Source: Exobacillus caeni (GTDB lineage Bacteria; Bacillota; Bacilli; Bacillales; Guptibacillaceae). Taken from it: DNA of 64,000 nucleotides. The stretch's first letter is position 1, and each line of letters begins with the position of its first letter. The position numbers and the translations under genes are program-made. Positions 24,335 to 31,791 of this stretch are shown piece after piece. The DNA is taken from NCBI RefSeq assembly GCF_005747095.1, contig NZ_SWLG01000005.1, positions 269,631 through 333,630 on the forward strand, given 5' to 3'. Under the pieces are notes generated by a model. The model saw nothing but the letters and a program-made list of their open reading frames with translations. It was not told where the DNA came from and ran no database searches.

Positions 24335-24540
24335 TATTCTACATCGTATCCCTGGTCTTCGACTGCCTCTGTCATTTTTTCTTTTGAGACCTGGCCTTCT
24401 TCATAAGATACATTTACTTTTCCATCCTGAAGGTGAACTTCTACTGCTGTTACACCTTCGAGTTCTAATAGAGCTGTCCTTACGGCTGTTTCACAATGAG
24501 CGCAAGTCATCCCTTTTACATTAAGTGTTGTTTGTTCCAT
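24334..24540 (-). CDS. copZ: Copper chaperone CopZ
   Basis: Predicted 68-residue cytoplasmic copper carrier with one heavy-metal-associated domain. The Cu(I) site is MTCAHC at residues 11-16, and the fold strands VTAVEVHLQDGKVNVSY and the ending DQGYDVE are typical. It passes copper to the CopA ATPase and to CsoR. The ATG at 24540 follows AAAGGGG. It is the last gene of csoR-copA-copZ, 35 bp after copA. Confidence 0.95.
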   Translation of the reverse strand: MEQTTLNVKGMTCAHCETAVRTALLELEGVTAVEVHLQDGKVNVSYEEGQVSKEKMTEAVEDQGYDVE

Positions 24541-24575
24541 TTTAATATCCCCTTTCATTTGCGAAAAATGGTTTA

Positions 24576-26978
24576 TTATATTTTCACTCGCTTCAATCGA
24601 AGTGAGTTTGAAACAACAGAAACTGAACTAAACGCCATCGCAGCTCCTGCGACCCACGGGGCCAGAAGGCCGATAGCAGCGATCGGAATCCCGATCGTGT
24701 TATAGAATAACGCCCAGAAAAGATTCTGGCGGATGTTCTTCATTGTAGCACGGCTGAGTTTTATCGCTTTTGGAATATGATCCAGGTCTCCACCGACAAG
24801 GGTTACATCAGCAGTTTCAATCGCTACGTCTGTTCCGGTTCCGATCGCCATCCCTATATCTGCAGTTGCCAGTGCAGGAGCGTCGTTTATTCCGTCGCCG
24901 ACCATCGCCACATGTTTACCCTGTGCTTGCAGTTCCTTTACTTTGTTTGCTTTATCTTCTGGAAGGACCTCAGCAAACACCCCATTTATTCCAACCTGTT
25001 TTCCGATCGCCTCAGCAGTTCTCCGGTTGTCTCCGGTAATCATATAAACTTCGATTCCAAGCTCCTGCATCTTTTCGATCGCAGCTTTTGAGGTTGCCTT
25101 AACAGTATCTGCAACAGCGATAATGCCAACGATCTTACCTGCTTTCCCAACAAACATCGCTGTTTTTCCATCTGTTTCTAATAAAGCCAGCTGGTCTTCA
25201 TAGTCTTCATAATCAATCGATTCTTGATTCATCAACTTTCTTGTACCAACGAAAACCTCCTGGCCATCGATCGATGCTTTGATACCATGGCCTGGTATCG
25301 CTTCAAATGTTTCAGCCTCTTTTATTTCAATACCTTTTCCTTCACCGTACTCTACGATCGCTCTTGCAAGCGGATGCTCGGAAGCTTTTTCAGCTGCTAC
25401 TAACAGGGATAACACATCTGATTCGCTTTCCCCGTAAACCAAAAAGTCAGTTACTTCAGGCTTACCTCTAGTGATGGTACCTGTCTTATCAAGGAGGATA
25501 GCGTCGATTTTTTGTGTTCCTTCCAAGAACTCCCCGCCTTTAAATAAAATTCCCTGCTCTGCTCCTTTCCCTGTTCCAACCATGATACTGGTCGGTGTCG
25601 CAAGCCCCAGAGCACATGGACATGCGATGACCAGAACTGCGATCGCCGCTTCCAGTGCCTGTGGAAGATTCATCGGATCAACCAATAGATACCAGACGAG
25701 GAAGGTAACAATGGCAATCCCAACCACGATCGGAACAAAGATACCTGAAATAACATCAGCCAGCCTCTGGATCGGAGCTTTAGAGCCCTGAGCCTCTTCT
25801 ACGATCTTTATGATTCCTGCAAGTGCAGTATCTTTTCCTACTTTTTCCGCTTCCATCGTTAGCATGCCGTTCTCATTGATCGTAGAACCGATGACATAGT
25901 CCCCTTCTGTTTTCTCAACAGGGATAGATTCTCCAGTTATCATGCTTTCATCGATTGATGATTTTCCTTTAACCACTTTACCGTCTACCGGTATTTTCTC
26001 GCCAGGCCGTACGATTAAAATGTCTCCAACCTGTAGTTGATCCACAGGAACTTTCACTTCATTTCCATCTTTTAAAAGTGTCGCTTCTTTCGCCTGTAGA
26101 TTCAACAACTTTGTAATCGCCTGTGTCGTACGTCCTTTTGCAAGATCTTCAAACAACTTTCCAAGCAAAATCAACGTAATTAAAATCGCACTTGTTTCAA
26201 AATACAGTTCCGGCATATGCATAGGCTCTAGTTGATATCGAACCGCTTCTATTACGCTGTAAAAATAAGCGGCCGAAGTCCCCAGTGCAACGAGCACATC
26301 CATGTTGGCGCTCTTATTTTTCAATGCCTTATAAGCACCTACGTAAAATGGAGCTCCAATATAAAATTGGATCGGAGTCGCAAGAATAAATTGGAACCAC
26401 GGGTTCATAAACAATTCTGGAACCGGGATGCCGGTTTCAAAAGGTAGATGGGCAATCATCGTATATAAGAGTGGAAGCGAAAGAACAGCAGAAAGTAAAA
26501 GCTTGCGCTGTTTTTTCTTGATTTCCTGTTCTTTATGTGATGTTTTCTCTTCTCTGTCTTGCTTTACTACTGCTTCATAGCCGAGTTTCTTAACCCTCGC
26601 CATAATATCATCAATCGACACAATCCCGGGATTATATTCGACCACACCTGATTCTGTCGTAAGGTTTATCGCCGCCATCGAGATCCCGTTCATTTTATTG
26701 AGGCTCTTCTCGATCCTGGTTGAACAAGCTGCACAGGTCATTCCGTGAATATCAAGCACGGCTTTTTCCTGACGTACTCCGTATCCGAGCTTTTCAATCT
26801 TATTTGTGATATCTTCAACAGAAACGACCGCATCATCATAAGAAACACTGGCTTTTTCCATTGCCAGGTTGACGTTTGCATCCACACCATCCATTTTATT
26901 TAAAACCTTCTCGATCCTGGCCGAACATGAGGCACAGGTCATCCCAGTTACTTCAAGTGTTACGGTTTGGGTGCTCAT
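24576..26978 (-). CDS. copA: Copper-exporting P1B-type ATPase CopA
   Basis: Predicted 800-residue membrane ATPase that pumps Cu(I) out of the cell. Two N-terminal metal-binding domains carry GMTCASC (12-18) and GMTCAAC (79-85). The transmembrane CPC motif is at 453-455 ([14 protein letters not shown]), the phosphorylated Asp497 in DKTGT, and the SEHP and [10 protein letters not shown] nucleotide-binding motifs follow. The gene starts 23 bp after csoR, so both are in one transcript that should be switched on when copper releases CsoR. Confidence 0.97.
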   Translation of the reverse strand: MSTQTVTLEVTGMTCASCSARIEKVLNKMDGVDANVNLAMEKASVSYDDAVVSVEDITNKIEKLGYGVRQEKAVLDIHGMTCAACSTRIEKSLNKMNGISMAAINLTTESGVVEYNPGIVSIDDIMARVKKLGYEAVVKQDREEKTSHKEQEIKKKQRKLLLSAVLSLPLLYTMIAHLPFETGIPVPELFMNPWFQFILATPIQFYIGAPFYVGAYKALKNKSANMDVLVALGTSAAYFYSVIEAVRYQLEPMHMPELYFETSAILITLILLGKLFEDLAKGRTTQAITKLLNLQAKEATLLKDGNEVKVPVDQLQVGDILIVRPGEKIPVDGKVVKGKSSIDESMITGESIPVEKTEGDYVIGSTINENGMLTMEAEKVGKDTALAGIIKIVEEAQGSKAPIQRLADVISGIFVPIVVGIAIVTFLVWYLLVDPMNLPQALEAAIAVLVIACPCALGLATPTSIMVGTGKGAEQGILFKGGEFLEGTQKIDAILLDKTGTITRGKPEVTDFLVYGESESDVLSLLVAAEKASEHPLARAIVEYGEGKGIEIKEAETFEAIPGHGIKASIDGQEVFVGTRKLMNQESIDYEDYEDQLALLETDGKTAMFVGKAGKIVGIIAVADTVKATSKAAIEKMQELGIEVYMITGDNRRTAEAIGKQVGINGVFAEVLPEDKANKVKELQAQGKHVAMVGDGINDAPALATADIGMAIGTGTDVAIETADVTLVGGDLDHIPKAIKLSRATMKNIRQNLFWALFYNTIGIPIAAIGLLAPWVAGAAMAFSSVSVVSNSLRLKRVKI

Positions 26979-27001
26979 TTTTTCTCACCTTGCTTTCCGA
27001 G

Positions 27002-27328
27002 TTAAGAATTGGAAAATTGTTTAACCACTTTCATCAATTCATCAATGTGATGTTCTCCTTCGCCTTCTTTGATAGCACCGGCGACACAAGTTTTCGTATG
27101 CCGCTCAAGCATGGAGTACCCTACTTTCTTTAATGCCGCCTGAACGGCAGAAATTTGAACAAGGACATCTACACAATACCGATCGTCCGAAACCATCTTT
27201 TGCAATCCCCTGACCTGGCCTTCTATTCGCTTCAACCGATTCATTAACAATTGTTTTTCATCTGCTGATCTGGGTGTCAATTTTTCTTCTTCGCAATGGC
27301 CTTGCTCCTGCAAGTTTTTTTCTTCCAT
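27002..27328 (-). CDS. csoR: Copper-sensing repressor CsoR
   Basis: Predicted 108-residue helical repressor. The Cu(I) ligands Cys52, His77 and Cys81 (RYCVDVL, ERHTKTC) fit the Cys-His-Cys site of B. subtilis CsoR. The basic helix LMNRLKRIEGQVRGLQKMV, which contacts DNA, is conserved. The ATG at 27328 is chosen over the preceding GTG because AGGTGAAAGG fits better. Two operator-like palindromes lie upstream at 27354-27370 and 27390-27406. Confidence 0.95.
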   Translation of the reverse strand: MEEKNLQEQGHCEEEKLTPRSADEKQLLMNRLKRIEGQVRGLQKMVSDDRYCVDVLVQISAVQAALKKVGYSMLERHTKTCVAGAIKEGEGEHHIDELMKVVKQFSNS

Positions 27329-27353
27329 CACCTTTCACCTCACTCAGTTCATT

Positions 27354-27370
27354 ATACCCTATAAGGGTAT
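27354..27370 (-). promoter_or_regulatory. CsoR operator-like palindrome, proximal
   Basis: ATACCCTATAAGGGTAT, a near-perfect palindrome of the TACCC...GGGTA type bound by CsoR, 26 nt upstream of the csoR start. Confidence 0.75.
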
Positions 27371-27389
27371 TATTAAACGCACCTTTAAT

Positions 27390-27406
27390 ATACCCCCTAT
27401 TGGTAT
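27390..27406 (-). promoter_or_regulatory. CsoR operator-like palindrome, distal
   Basis: ATACCCCCTATTGGTAT, the same architecture as the proximal site with mismatches, its centre 36 bp further upstream. Confidence 0.55.
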
Positions 27407-27496
27407 TAAAGTCAATAAAATTGTTTGAAATTGTTTGAATTTTTTTAGGATGTGTAGACAATTTAATCAACTTTAATTAGTTGTCATAGAAACCCT

Positions 27497-27524
27497 TACC
27501 CCATATACTTTTGTACATACACTA
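27497..27524 (+). promoter_or_regulatory. Sigma-K-like promoter of the ferritin-like gene
   Basis: TACC (27497-27500), a 15-nt spacer and CATACACTA (27516-27524) match the sigma-K pattern as well as the gerP sites do. Confidence 0.5.
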
Positions 27525-27564
27525 TCTTGATAAGACACTTCTAAAAATTGAAGGGAAGAACACC

Positions 27565-28002
27565 ATGATTCCACAGCAATCCAATCAGCAGCAACCCTTG
27601 ATTTCAGGTGTTAACCAGAGATTGATCAACGACATCGAAAAAGCAGTTGTTCGAGAATATCAAGCGATTCAATTCTATAACAGGCTTGCTGAACTTGCTC
27701 CAACTAAGGAGGCAAGGCAAGCGATACTGGATATCAGGCAGGATGTGATTCGCCACTATAACAGTTTCAACCAGCTCTTTGCACAATTAAGCGGAAGAAT
27801 GCCAAATATCGCCGGAGCTCCACTACCGGTTTCTTATCGTGATGGAATAAGGGAAGCGATCCAGGATGAAATGGACGCCATTACTTTTTACAAAAATATC
27901 TCTTCCAGCACACAAATTCCCGGAATTCAGCACCGGTTTACAAGAGCTGTGGAAGATGTGGCGAGACATGAACAAATCCTTCGTAACCTATTAGCACAAT
28001 AG
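27565..28002 (+). CDS. Ferritin-like protein, YhjR type
   Basis: Predicted 145-residue four-helix-bundle protein. Likely diiron ligands are Glu31 (VVREYQAIQFY), Asp60 with His64 (IRQDVIRHY), Glu102 (QDEMDAITFYK) and Glu130 with His135 (RAVEDVARHE). This layout and length fit B. subtilis YhjR, a sporulation protein of the ferritin/rubrerythrin superfamily; the actual metal activity is not known. ATG at 27565 follows GAAGGGAAG. A sigma-K-like promoter lies upstream, agreeing with a spore role. Confidence 0.82.
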   Translation: MIPQQSNQQQPLISGVNQRLINDIEKAVVREYQAIQFYNRLAELAPTKEARQAILDIRQDVIRHYNSFNQLFAQLSGRMPNIAGAPLPVSYRDGIREAIQDEMDAITFYKNISSSTQIPGIQHRFTRAVEDVARHEQILRNLLAQ

Positions 28003-28055
28003 CTGTTAGCGTGTGAACAAGTTTTTCAGTGAATTTATATTTTCTTAAGGAACAC

Positions 28056-28083
28056 CAAAAGAAGCCCCCGCTTAGCGAGGGCT
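28056..28083 (-). terminator. Intrinsic terminator of the glutaredoxin-like gene
   Basis: Minus-strand stem AGCCCTCGC with GCGGGGGCT (28063-28071 and 28075-28083, one wobble) then TCTTTT. It shows that the frame upstream was or is a real gene end; it may also end the convergent ferritin-like transcript. Confidence 0.85.
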
Positions 28084-28123
28084 ATTTCAATATTGTATTT
28101 TCTTTATTGATCTGCTCGGCTTC

Positions 28124-28399
28124 CTACTTATCAAGAAGTGATACTATGTCGTTACGATTATTTTCAAATCCAGTGAACTTATACTCTTTGCTTCTTATAC
28201 CAAGTAAAGTACGTTTTCGAATAACAATGCCAGGAACAATCCGGTTACCCAGTCGCTTGACCATTTCTTGTTCCTTTTCGGGATTCTTTACAACATCGTA
28301 ATCCCTGTACGAAAAATCGTTTTGCGAAAGAAACTCTTTCGCTGCCTTACAATCCAGTCATGTTGGCCTGGTGTAGATTTCAATTTCCAATTTATCCAT
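28124..28399 (-). CDS. Glutaredoxin-like protein with in-frame TGA at the active-site Cys
   Basis: A 92-codon frame from ATG 28399 (GGAGG seven nt upstream) to TAG 28124-28126, broken only by a TGA at codon 14 (28358-28360). The product reads EIYTRPT-[TGA]-LDCKAAKEFL, later KNPEKEQEMVKRLG and GNRIVPGIVI with the cis-Pro loop. Family members have CxxC here, so TGA stands exactly at the nucleophilic Cys; the resolving Cys17 is intact. Everything after the TGA is undamaged. Either TGA is read as selenocysteine, supported by a perfect hairpin at 28324-28342, or one nonsense change (TGT/TGC to TGA) has just inactivated the gene. It lies 73 bp after a thioredoxin-like gene and ends in a good terminator. 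A redox function of UxxC or CxxC type is expected. Confidence 0.72.
28324..28342 (-). promoter_or_regulatory. SECIS-like hairpin after the in-frame TGA
   Basis: GCGAAAGAGTTTCTTTCGC on the minus strand folds into 8 bp with loop GUU (or 7 bp with loop AGUUU). The stem begins 15 nt and the apical loop 22-23 nt after the TGA, and the loop begins with or contains G then U. This fits general rules for bacterial SECIS elements (loop 16-37 nt from UGA, G among the first two loop bases). It may also be chance. Confidence 0.45.
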
Positions 28400-28472
28400 T
28401 TTCAGCCTCCCACAGGTTTAAAATTCCTGATGAATGCTTTAATCCATTGAGGTTTATTCCAAAATTTTTCAA

Positions 28473-28799
28473 TCAATCGTTTATCAATTTTACTATCTTA
28501 GAAAAATTATGCTCTAATTCTTCCACTCTAACGAATCTTGCCTGTCGCATTACCTCTTTCCCTTCCGCAAATAATAACAGTGCGGGTACAGTGAAAATCG
28601 AAAAGCGTCCAGCTGTTTCAGGTATCTCAAGCATATCGACATGCATGGAATAAATTTCAGGAAACTTCTCGAGCAAACTTTCCACTTTTGGCAGAAGGGC
28701 GTGACATACACTACATTCTGGCTGGGATAAATAAATCAAAAACAGTTTTTCATCCTTAATATGCCTCTCCAGTTCTTCTAATGACTCTGCTCTCTTCAA
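28473..28799 (-). CDS. Thioredoxin-like protein with PECSVC motif
   Basis: Predicted 108-residue thioredoxin-fold protein. The active-site CxxC is PECSVCHALLPKVESLL (Cys29, Cys32), the cis-Pro is in IFTVPALLLFAEG. I prefer the TTG at 28799 because GAGG lies 8 nt upstream and this leaves a clean 31-bp gap to the regulator gene; a start at 28874 would overlap it by 44 bp. It lies between the RpiR regulator and the glutaredoxin-like gene on the same strand, so the two redox genes may be co-expressed. Confidence 0.82.
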   Translation of the reverse strand: MKRAESLEELERHIKDEKLFLIYLSQPECSVCHALLPKVESLLEKFPEIYSMHVDMLEIPETAGRFSIFTVPALLLFAEGKEVMRQARFVRVEELEHNFSKIVKLIND

Positions 28800-28830
28800 A
28801 TTACTCGCCTCACTTATATTTCTAAAATGC

Positions 28831-29661
28831 TTACCGTTCGTTAAGCCAATCGATTGTCCTTCGAGTTTTATCAAGGCAACCTATAATTTCATCGTACTGG
28901 CTGCTTGCCACTGCCATAAAAAGCATATCGATGATCAGAAGCTGTGAAAGCCTGGATGATGTGGCTGCACTTCGGAATGTTGCTTCTTTTGAAGCTGAAG
29001 TATACAGTTTGATATCGGCCCGGTCAGACACTGAGGATGCACCGTATTTCGTCAAGCTGATCGTATTTGCGCCGTTTTTATTGGCAAGATCTAAAATTTT
29101 AATAACCTCTGGTGTTTCTCCAGAGAAAGAAATTCCAACAACTACATCTCTTTCAGATACATTTGCGAGCAATGTGGCCATCATATGGATATCTGTAAAT
29201 GCATTTGCCCGTTTATTAATGCGAAGAAACTTCTGCTGTGCGTCCTGCGCTATAAGACTTGAAGCACCTACTCCAAAGAAGTGGATGGAATCAGCCTCTT
29301 TAATTAAATTGACCGCTTCTGTTAGCGCATTTGGATTAAGCAATTCTTCCGTTTCACGAAGGCTTTGAATGCTGTTGTTGGTTACTTTATGGACAATAGA
29401 TTCCTGTGTATCATCAGGCAAAATATCTAAAAAGGCTTCTTCAGGAGTTTTATGAAGATCACCAGCCACTCTTAGTTTGAGCTCCTGGAATCCTTTCAAA
29501 CCAAGGGACTTGCAAAGCCGGATCACTGCTGCACTGCTGGTCGAACTTTTTTCGCCAAGCTCACTTGCCGTTAAAGAGATAGCGCTCTGAGGATTTTCAA
29601 GAATATAGTTTGCAATCTTCCTTTCGGATGGCGGAAGTTTCATTAGCATTTCATTTAACAT
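28831..29661 (-). CDS. RpiR/MurR-family transcription regulator
   Basis: Predicted 276-residue regulator: an N-terminal helix-turn-helix (residues 1-75, with SERKIANYILENPQSAISLT and SSAAVIRLCKSLGLKGFQEL) and a C-terminal SIS sugar-phosphate-binding domain (about 110-240, with SIHFFGVGASSLIAQDAQQK and GISFSGETPEVI). Such proteins sense a phosphosugar and control sugar or amino-sugar genes, but no sugar gene is adjacent here. The ATG at 29661 is chosen because GGAGG lies seven nt upstream. Confidence 0.9.
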   Translation of the reverse strand: MLNEMLMKLPPSERKIANYILENPQSAISLTASELGEKSSTSSAAVIRLCKSLGLKGFQELKLRVAGDLHKTPEEAFLDILPDDTQESIVHKVTNNSIQSLRETEELLNPNALTEAVNLIKEADSIHFFGVGASSLIAQDAQQKFLRINKRANAFTDIHMMATLLANVSERDVVVGISFSGETPEVIKILDLANKNGANTISLTKYGASSVSDRADIKLYTSASKEATFRSAATSSRLSQLLIIDMLFMAVASSQYDEIIGCLDKTRRTIDWLNER

Positions 29662-29808
29662 CACAAGTCCTCCGCGTGAACTGGACATGCTGAACAACAC
29701 CCACTTTCATTAACGATCAAAATATCTTTTATTTATAGTAAGTAGTTTTATATAAAAAATAATAACTATTCTAAATTCTACTCTTCTTTTTGAAAAAAAG
29801 CGAAAGAA

Positions 29809-29838
29809 ATACCCCTCTTCGTATAAAAAGAAGGGTGT
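29809..29838 (-). terminator. Probable terminator of the DUF1206 gene
   Basis: Minus-strand imperfect stem ACCCTTCTT with AAGAGGGGT, followed by ATTTCTTTC and a later T-run. It lies 51 nt after the stop at 29890. Confidence 0.55.
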
Positions 29839-29889
29839 TTTATTTATTCGTTGCTCTTCTTATTAATCCAGTGATTGCAAAACTGACGA

Positions 29890-30741
29890 CTAGGAGGAAA
29901 AATTAATTCTCCGGTACTTTGCTTTGAAAACCATAAATATTCCGTAAAACAGTAATCCTGCTGCTACAATCCCAAGCATCCACTGGCCAAACGGCTGTTC
30001 AGCGATTTTTGACAATGCACCGTCCAGTCCTTTTGTTTTATTCGGATCAGCTGTATAAGCAGTTTGGATCAGAAAGAAACCTATTATAACAAATGTGACA
30101 CCTCTGGCCGATAAACCTACCTTTCCTGCAATAGTAGCCCATTTTACTTCGGCTTGACTCATTTCCCCTTTTTTAAGTTTTTCTTTGAATTTTTCTTTAA
30201 ACGCTTTATAAAATTCATACAATCCAAATATTAATATTCCTGCTCCAACAAGTCCGATAACCCACTGGCCGAATGGCTGTGCCATCATTTTTGCTGTGAC
30301 TGTTTTTTTCGACCCACTGGACCCGCTCGCTGCATGAATCGCGATCATAATGGCCTTATAAGCGAGGAATCCATAAATCCCTGCACTTATCGCATAGCCA
30401 ATTCTTATCACGATGCTTTTCATATTTACCTCTTTGTGTCCAGGATCAGCTATGACCTGATAAATTCTCCAGATCACATACCCTACCAGCCCGATTCCTA
30501 CAATCCACAGAAGCACCTCCCCAAACGGCTTGCTTGCAACCGAAGCGAAGGCTCCTTTAGAACCTGTTGTCTTTCCACCTACCCCTAAAGCGGCCATTAG
30601 AGATAGGATACCTATAAGAATATATACTACTCCTTTTGCTGCATATCCGAACCTTGCAAATTTCTTAACCCATGGCTTTGCCTTATCATGTGCTTCTTTC
30701 GCCTTGTCTTTCGCTTCTTGTTTTGCTATTGCTTTATCCAT
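29890..30741 (-). CDS. DUF1206 membrane protein with three tandem repeats
   Basis: Predicted 283-residue membrane protein. Three repeats of about 75 residues, each with two helices, are visible: FGYAAKGVVYILIGILSLMA, IGYAISAGIYGFLAYKAIMI and VGLSARGVTFVIIGFFLIQT; each repeat ends in PFG followed by a second helix with Gly-rich turns. This is the DUF1206 pattern; function is unknown. The ATG at 30741 follows GAAAGGGG; a longer frame upstream is not credible. The N-terminus is rich in Lys, Ala and Glu. Confidence 0.85.
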   Translation of the reverse strand: MDKAIAKQEAKDKAKEAHDKAKPWVKKFARFGYAAKGVVYILIGILSLMAALGVGGKTTGSKGAFASVASKPFGEVLLWIVGIGLVGYVIWRIYQVIADPGHKEVNMKSIVIRIGYAISAGIYGFLAYKAIMIAIHAASGSSGSKKTVTAKMMAQPFGQWVIGLVGAGILIFGLYEFYKAFKEKFKEKLKKGEMSQAEVKWATIAGKVGLSARGVTFVIIGFFLIQTAYTADPNKTKGLDGALSKIAEQPFGQWMLGIVAAGLLFYGIFMVFKAKYRRINFSS

Positions 30742-31016
30742 CAAAATTGTTCCCCTTTCATATAGGACCAATGCATTACTATGGATAAAAGTTCCCTTTT
30801 TATAAGATTTAGAAACTAGAAAAGGCAAAGCAAAAACATCCTGTGCAAGGAAGTTTTGAAGCTTGATAGAGAATTTATATTGTTTTTCCCCTTTTGTGAC
30901 ATAACTCACAGAATCCTATACTTCCAGGCTCTACAATAAAGGTACAAAGAAGAAACATTCTAAAACAAATTAAAAGAAAAGGCGATTTAAATGACCTTTT
31001 CAGGGAGGGATTCAAA

Positions 31017-31451
31017 ATGGCAATCCGTTATCAAAACATTCTTGTTGCTGTTGATGGTTCTGAATCTGCTGAGAAAGCTTTCCAAAATGCAATTGAAATT
31101 GCAAAACGTGACGAAGCGAAACTGTCTATTGCTCATGTTATCGATACTAGAAACTTCTCTACTTTTGAATTATACGACCTTGCTTCCCAGAGAGCCGAAG
31201 ACTTTGCTAAGTCTTTGCTAAACGAATACAAAGAAAAAGCTGAGCTTGCCGGGGTGAAAAATGTAGAAACTGTAGTGGAGTATGGATCTCCGAAAGTAAA
31301 GATTGCAAAAACGATCGCGCCAGAGGTGAATGCTGATCTAATCGTATGTGGAGCCACTGGTCTTAACGCTGTTGAACGCTTGTTGATCGGAAGTGTTTCC
31401 GAGCATATCGCACGTTATGCAAAATGTGACGTTCTTGTTGTACGGCAGTAA
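31017..31451 (+). CDS. Universal stress protein, UspA family
   Basis: Predicted 144-residue cytoplasmic protein with the Rossmann-like UspA fold. NILVAVDGSESAEKAFQNAI (about 7-26) begins the domain and the nucleotide-binding motif GATGLNAVERLLIGSVSEHI (113-132) has the G-x2-G-x9-G-S form of ATP-binding members. AGGGAGG lies before the ATG. It is followed 33 bp later by an Xre regulator gene in the same direction, so they may share a transcript. A second UspA gene is at 52022. Confidence 0.92.
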   Translation: MAIRYQNILVAVDGSESAEKAFQNAIEIAKRDEAKLSIAHVIDTRNFSTFELYDLASQRAEDFAKSLLNEYKEKAELAGVKNVETVVEYGSPKVKIAKTIAPEVNADLIVCGATGLNAVERLLIGSVSEHIARYAKCDVLVVRQ

Positions 31452-31484
31452 ACTACTTTTAGTAATTGAGGAAAGGAGGGAGCA

Positions 31485-31736
31485 ATGATGAACTTAGGGG
31501 AAAAAATTCGGATGCACCGAAAAGAATTAAACATGGCAAAAGATGAACTGGCTTTGAAAGTGCGTGTAGGAACAGGGTTTTTGGATAAAATCGAAAGCAA
31601 CAAGATTACTCCCGATCTTCAAACCTTATTAAAAATTTCGACAGCCCTTGATGTTCCTGCTTCTGAATTTCTGGAAAACATCGAATGCAACCAGCTAGTG
31701 ACTAACTTAGAGAACCATTTAACAAACAATAAGTAG
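31485..31736 (+). CDS. Xre-type helix-turn-helix regulator
   Basis: Predicted 83-residue DNA-binding protein. The helix-turn-helix spans about residues 5-60: GEKIRMHRKELNMAKDELAL, GTGFLDKIESNKITPDLQTL and LDVPASEFL. No sensor domain follows. AAAGGAGGGAG precedes two adjacent ATG codons; either could start. It lies 33 bp after the UspA gene and ahead of a strong terminator. Target unknown. Confidence 0.85.
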   Translation: MMNLGEKIRMHRKELNMAKDELALKVRVGTGFLDKIESNKITPDLQTLLKISTALDVPASEFLENIECNQLVTNLENHLTNNK

Positions 31737-31745
31737 ACTTTAGTA

Positions 31746-31782
31746 AATCCTTCTGAAATTAGCATCAGAAGGATTTTTGTTT
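31746..31782 (+). terminator. Intrinsic terminator of the UspA/Xre unit
   Basis: Eleven-bp stem AATCCTTCTGA with TCAGAAGGATT (31746-31756 and 31765-31775) followed by TTTGTTTT. Confidence 0.92.
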
Positions 31783-31791
31783 TGGGCTATT

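Noticed and set aside
28800..28874. N-terminal extension of the thioredoxin-like gene to 28874
   Set aside because: It would overlap the RpiR gene by 44 bp, and the TTG at 28799 has a well-placed ribosome binding site.
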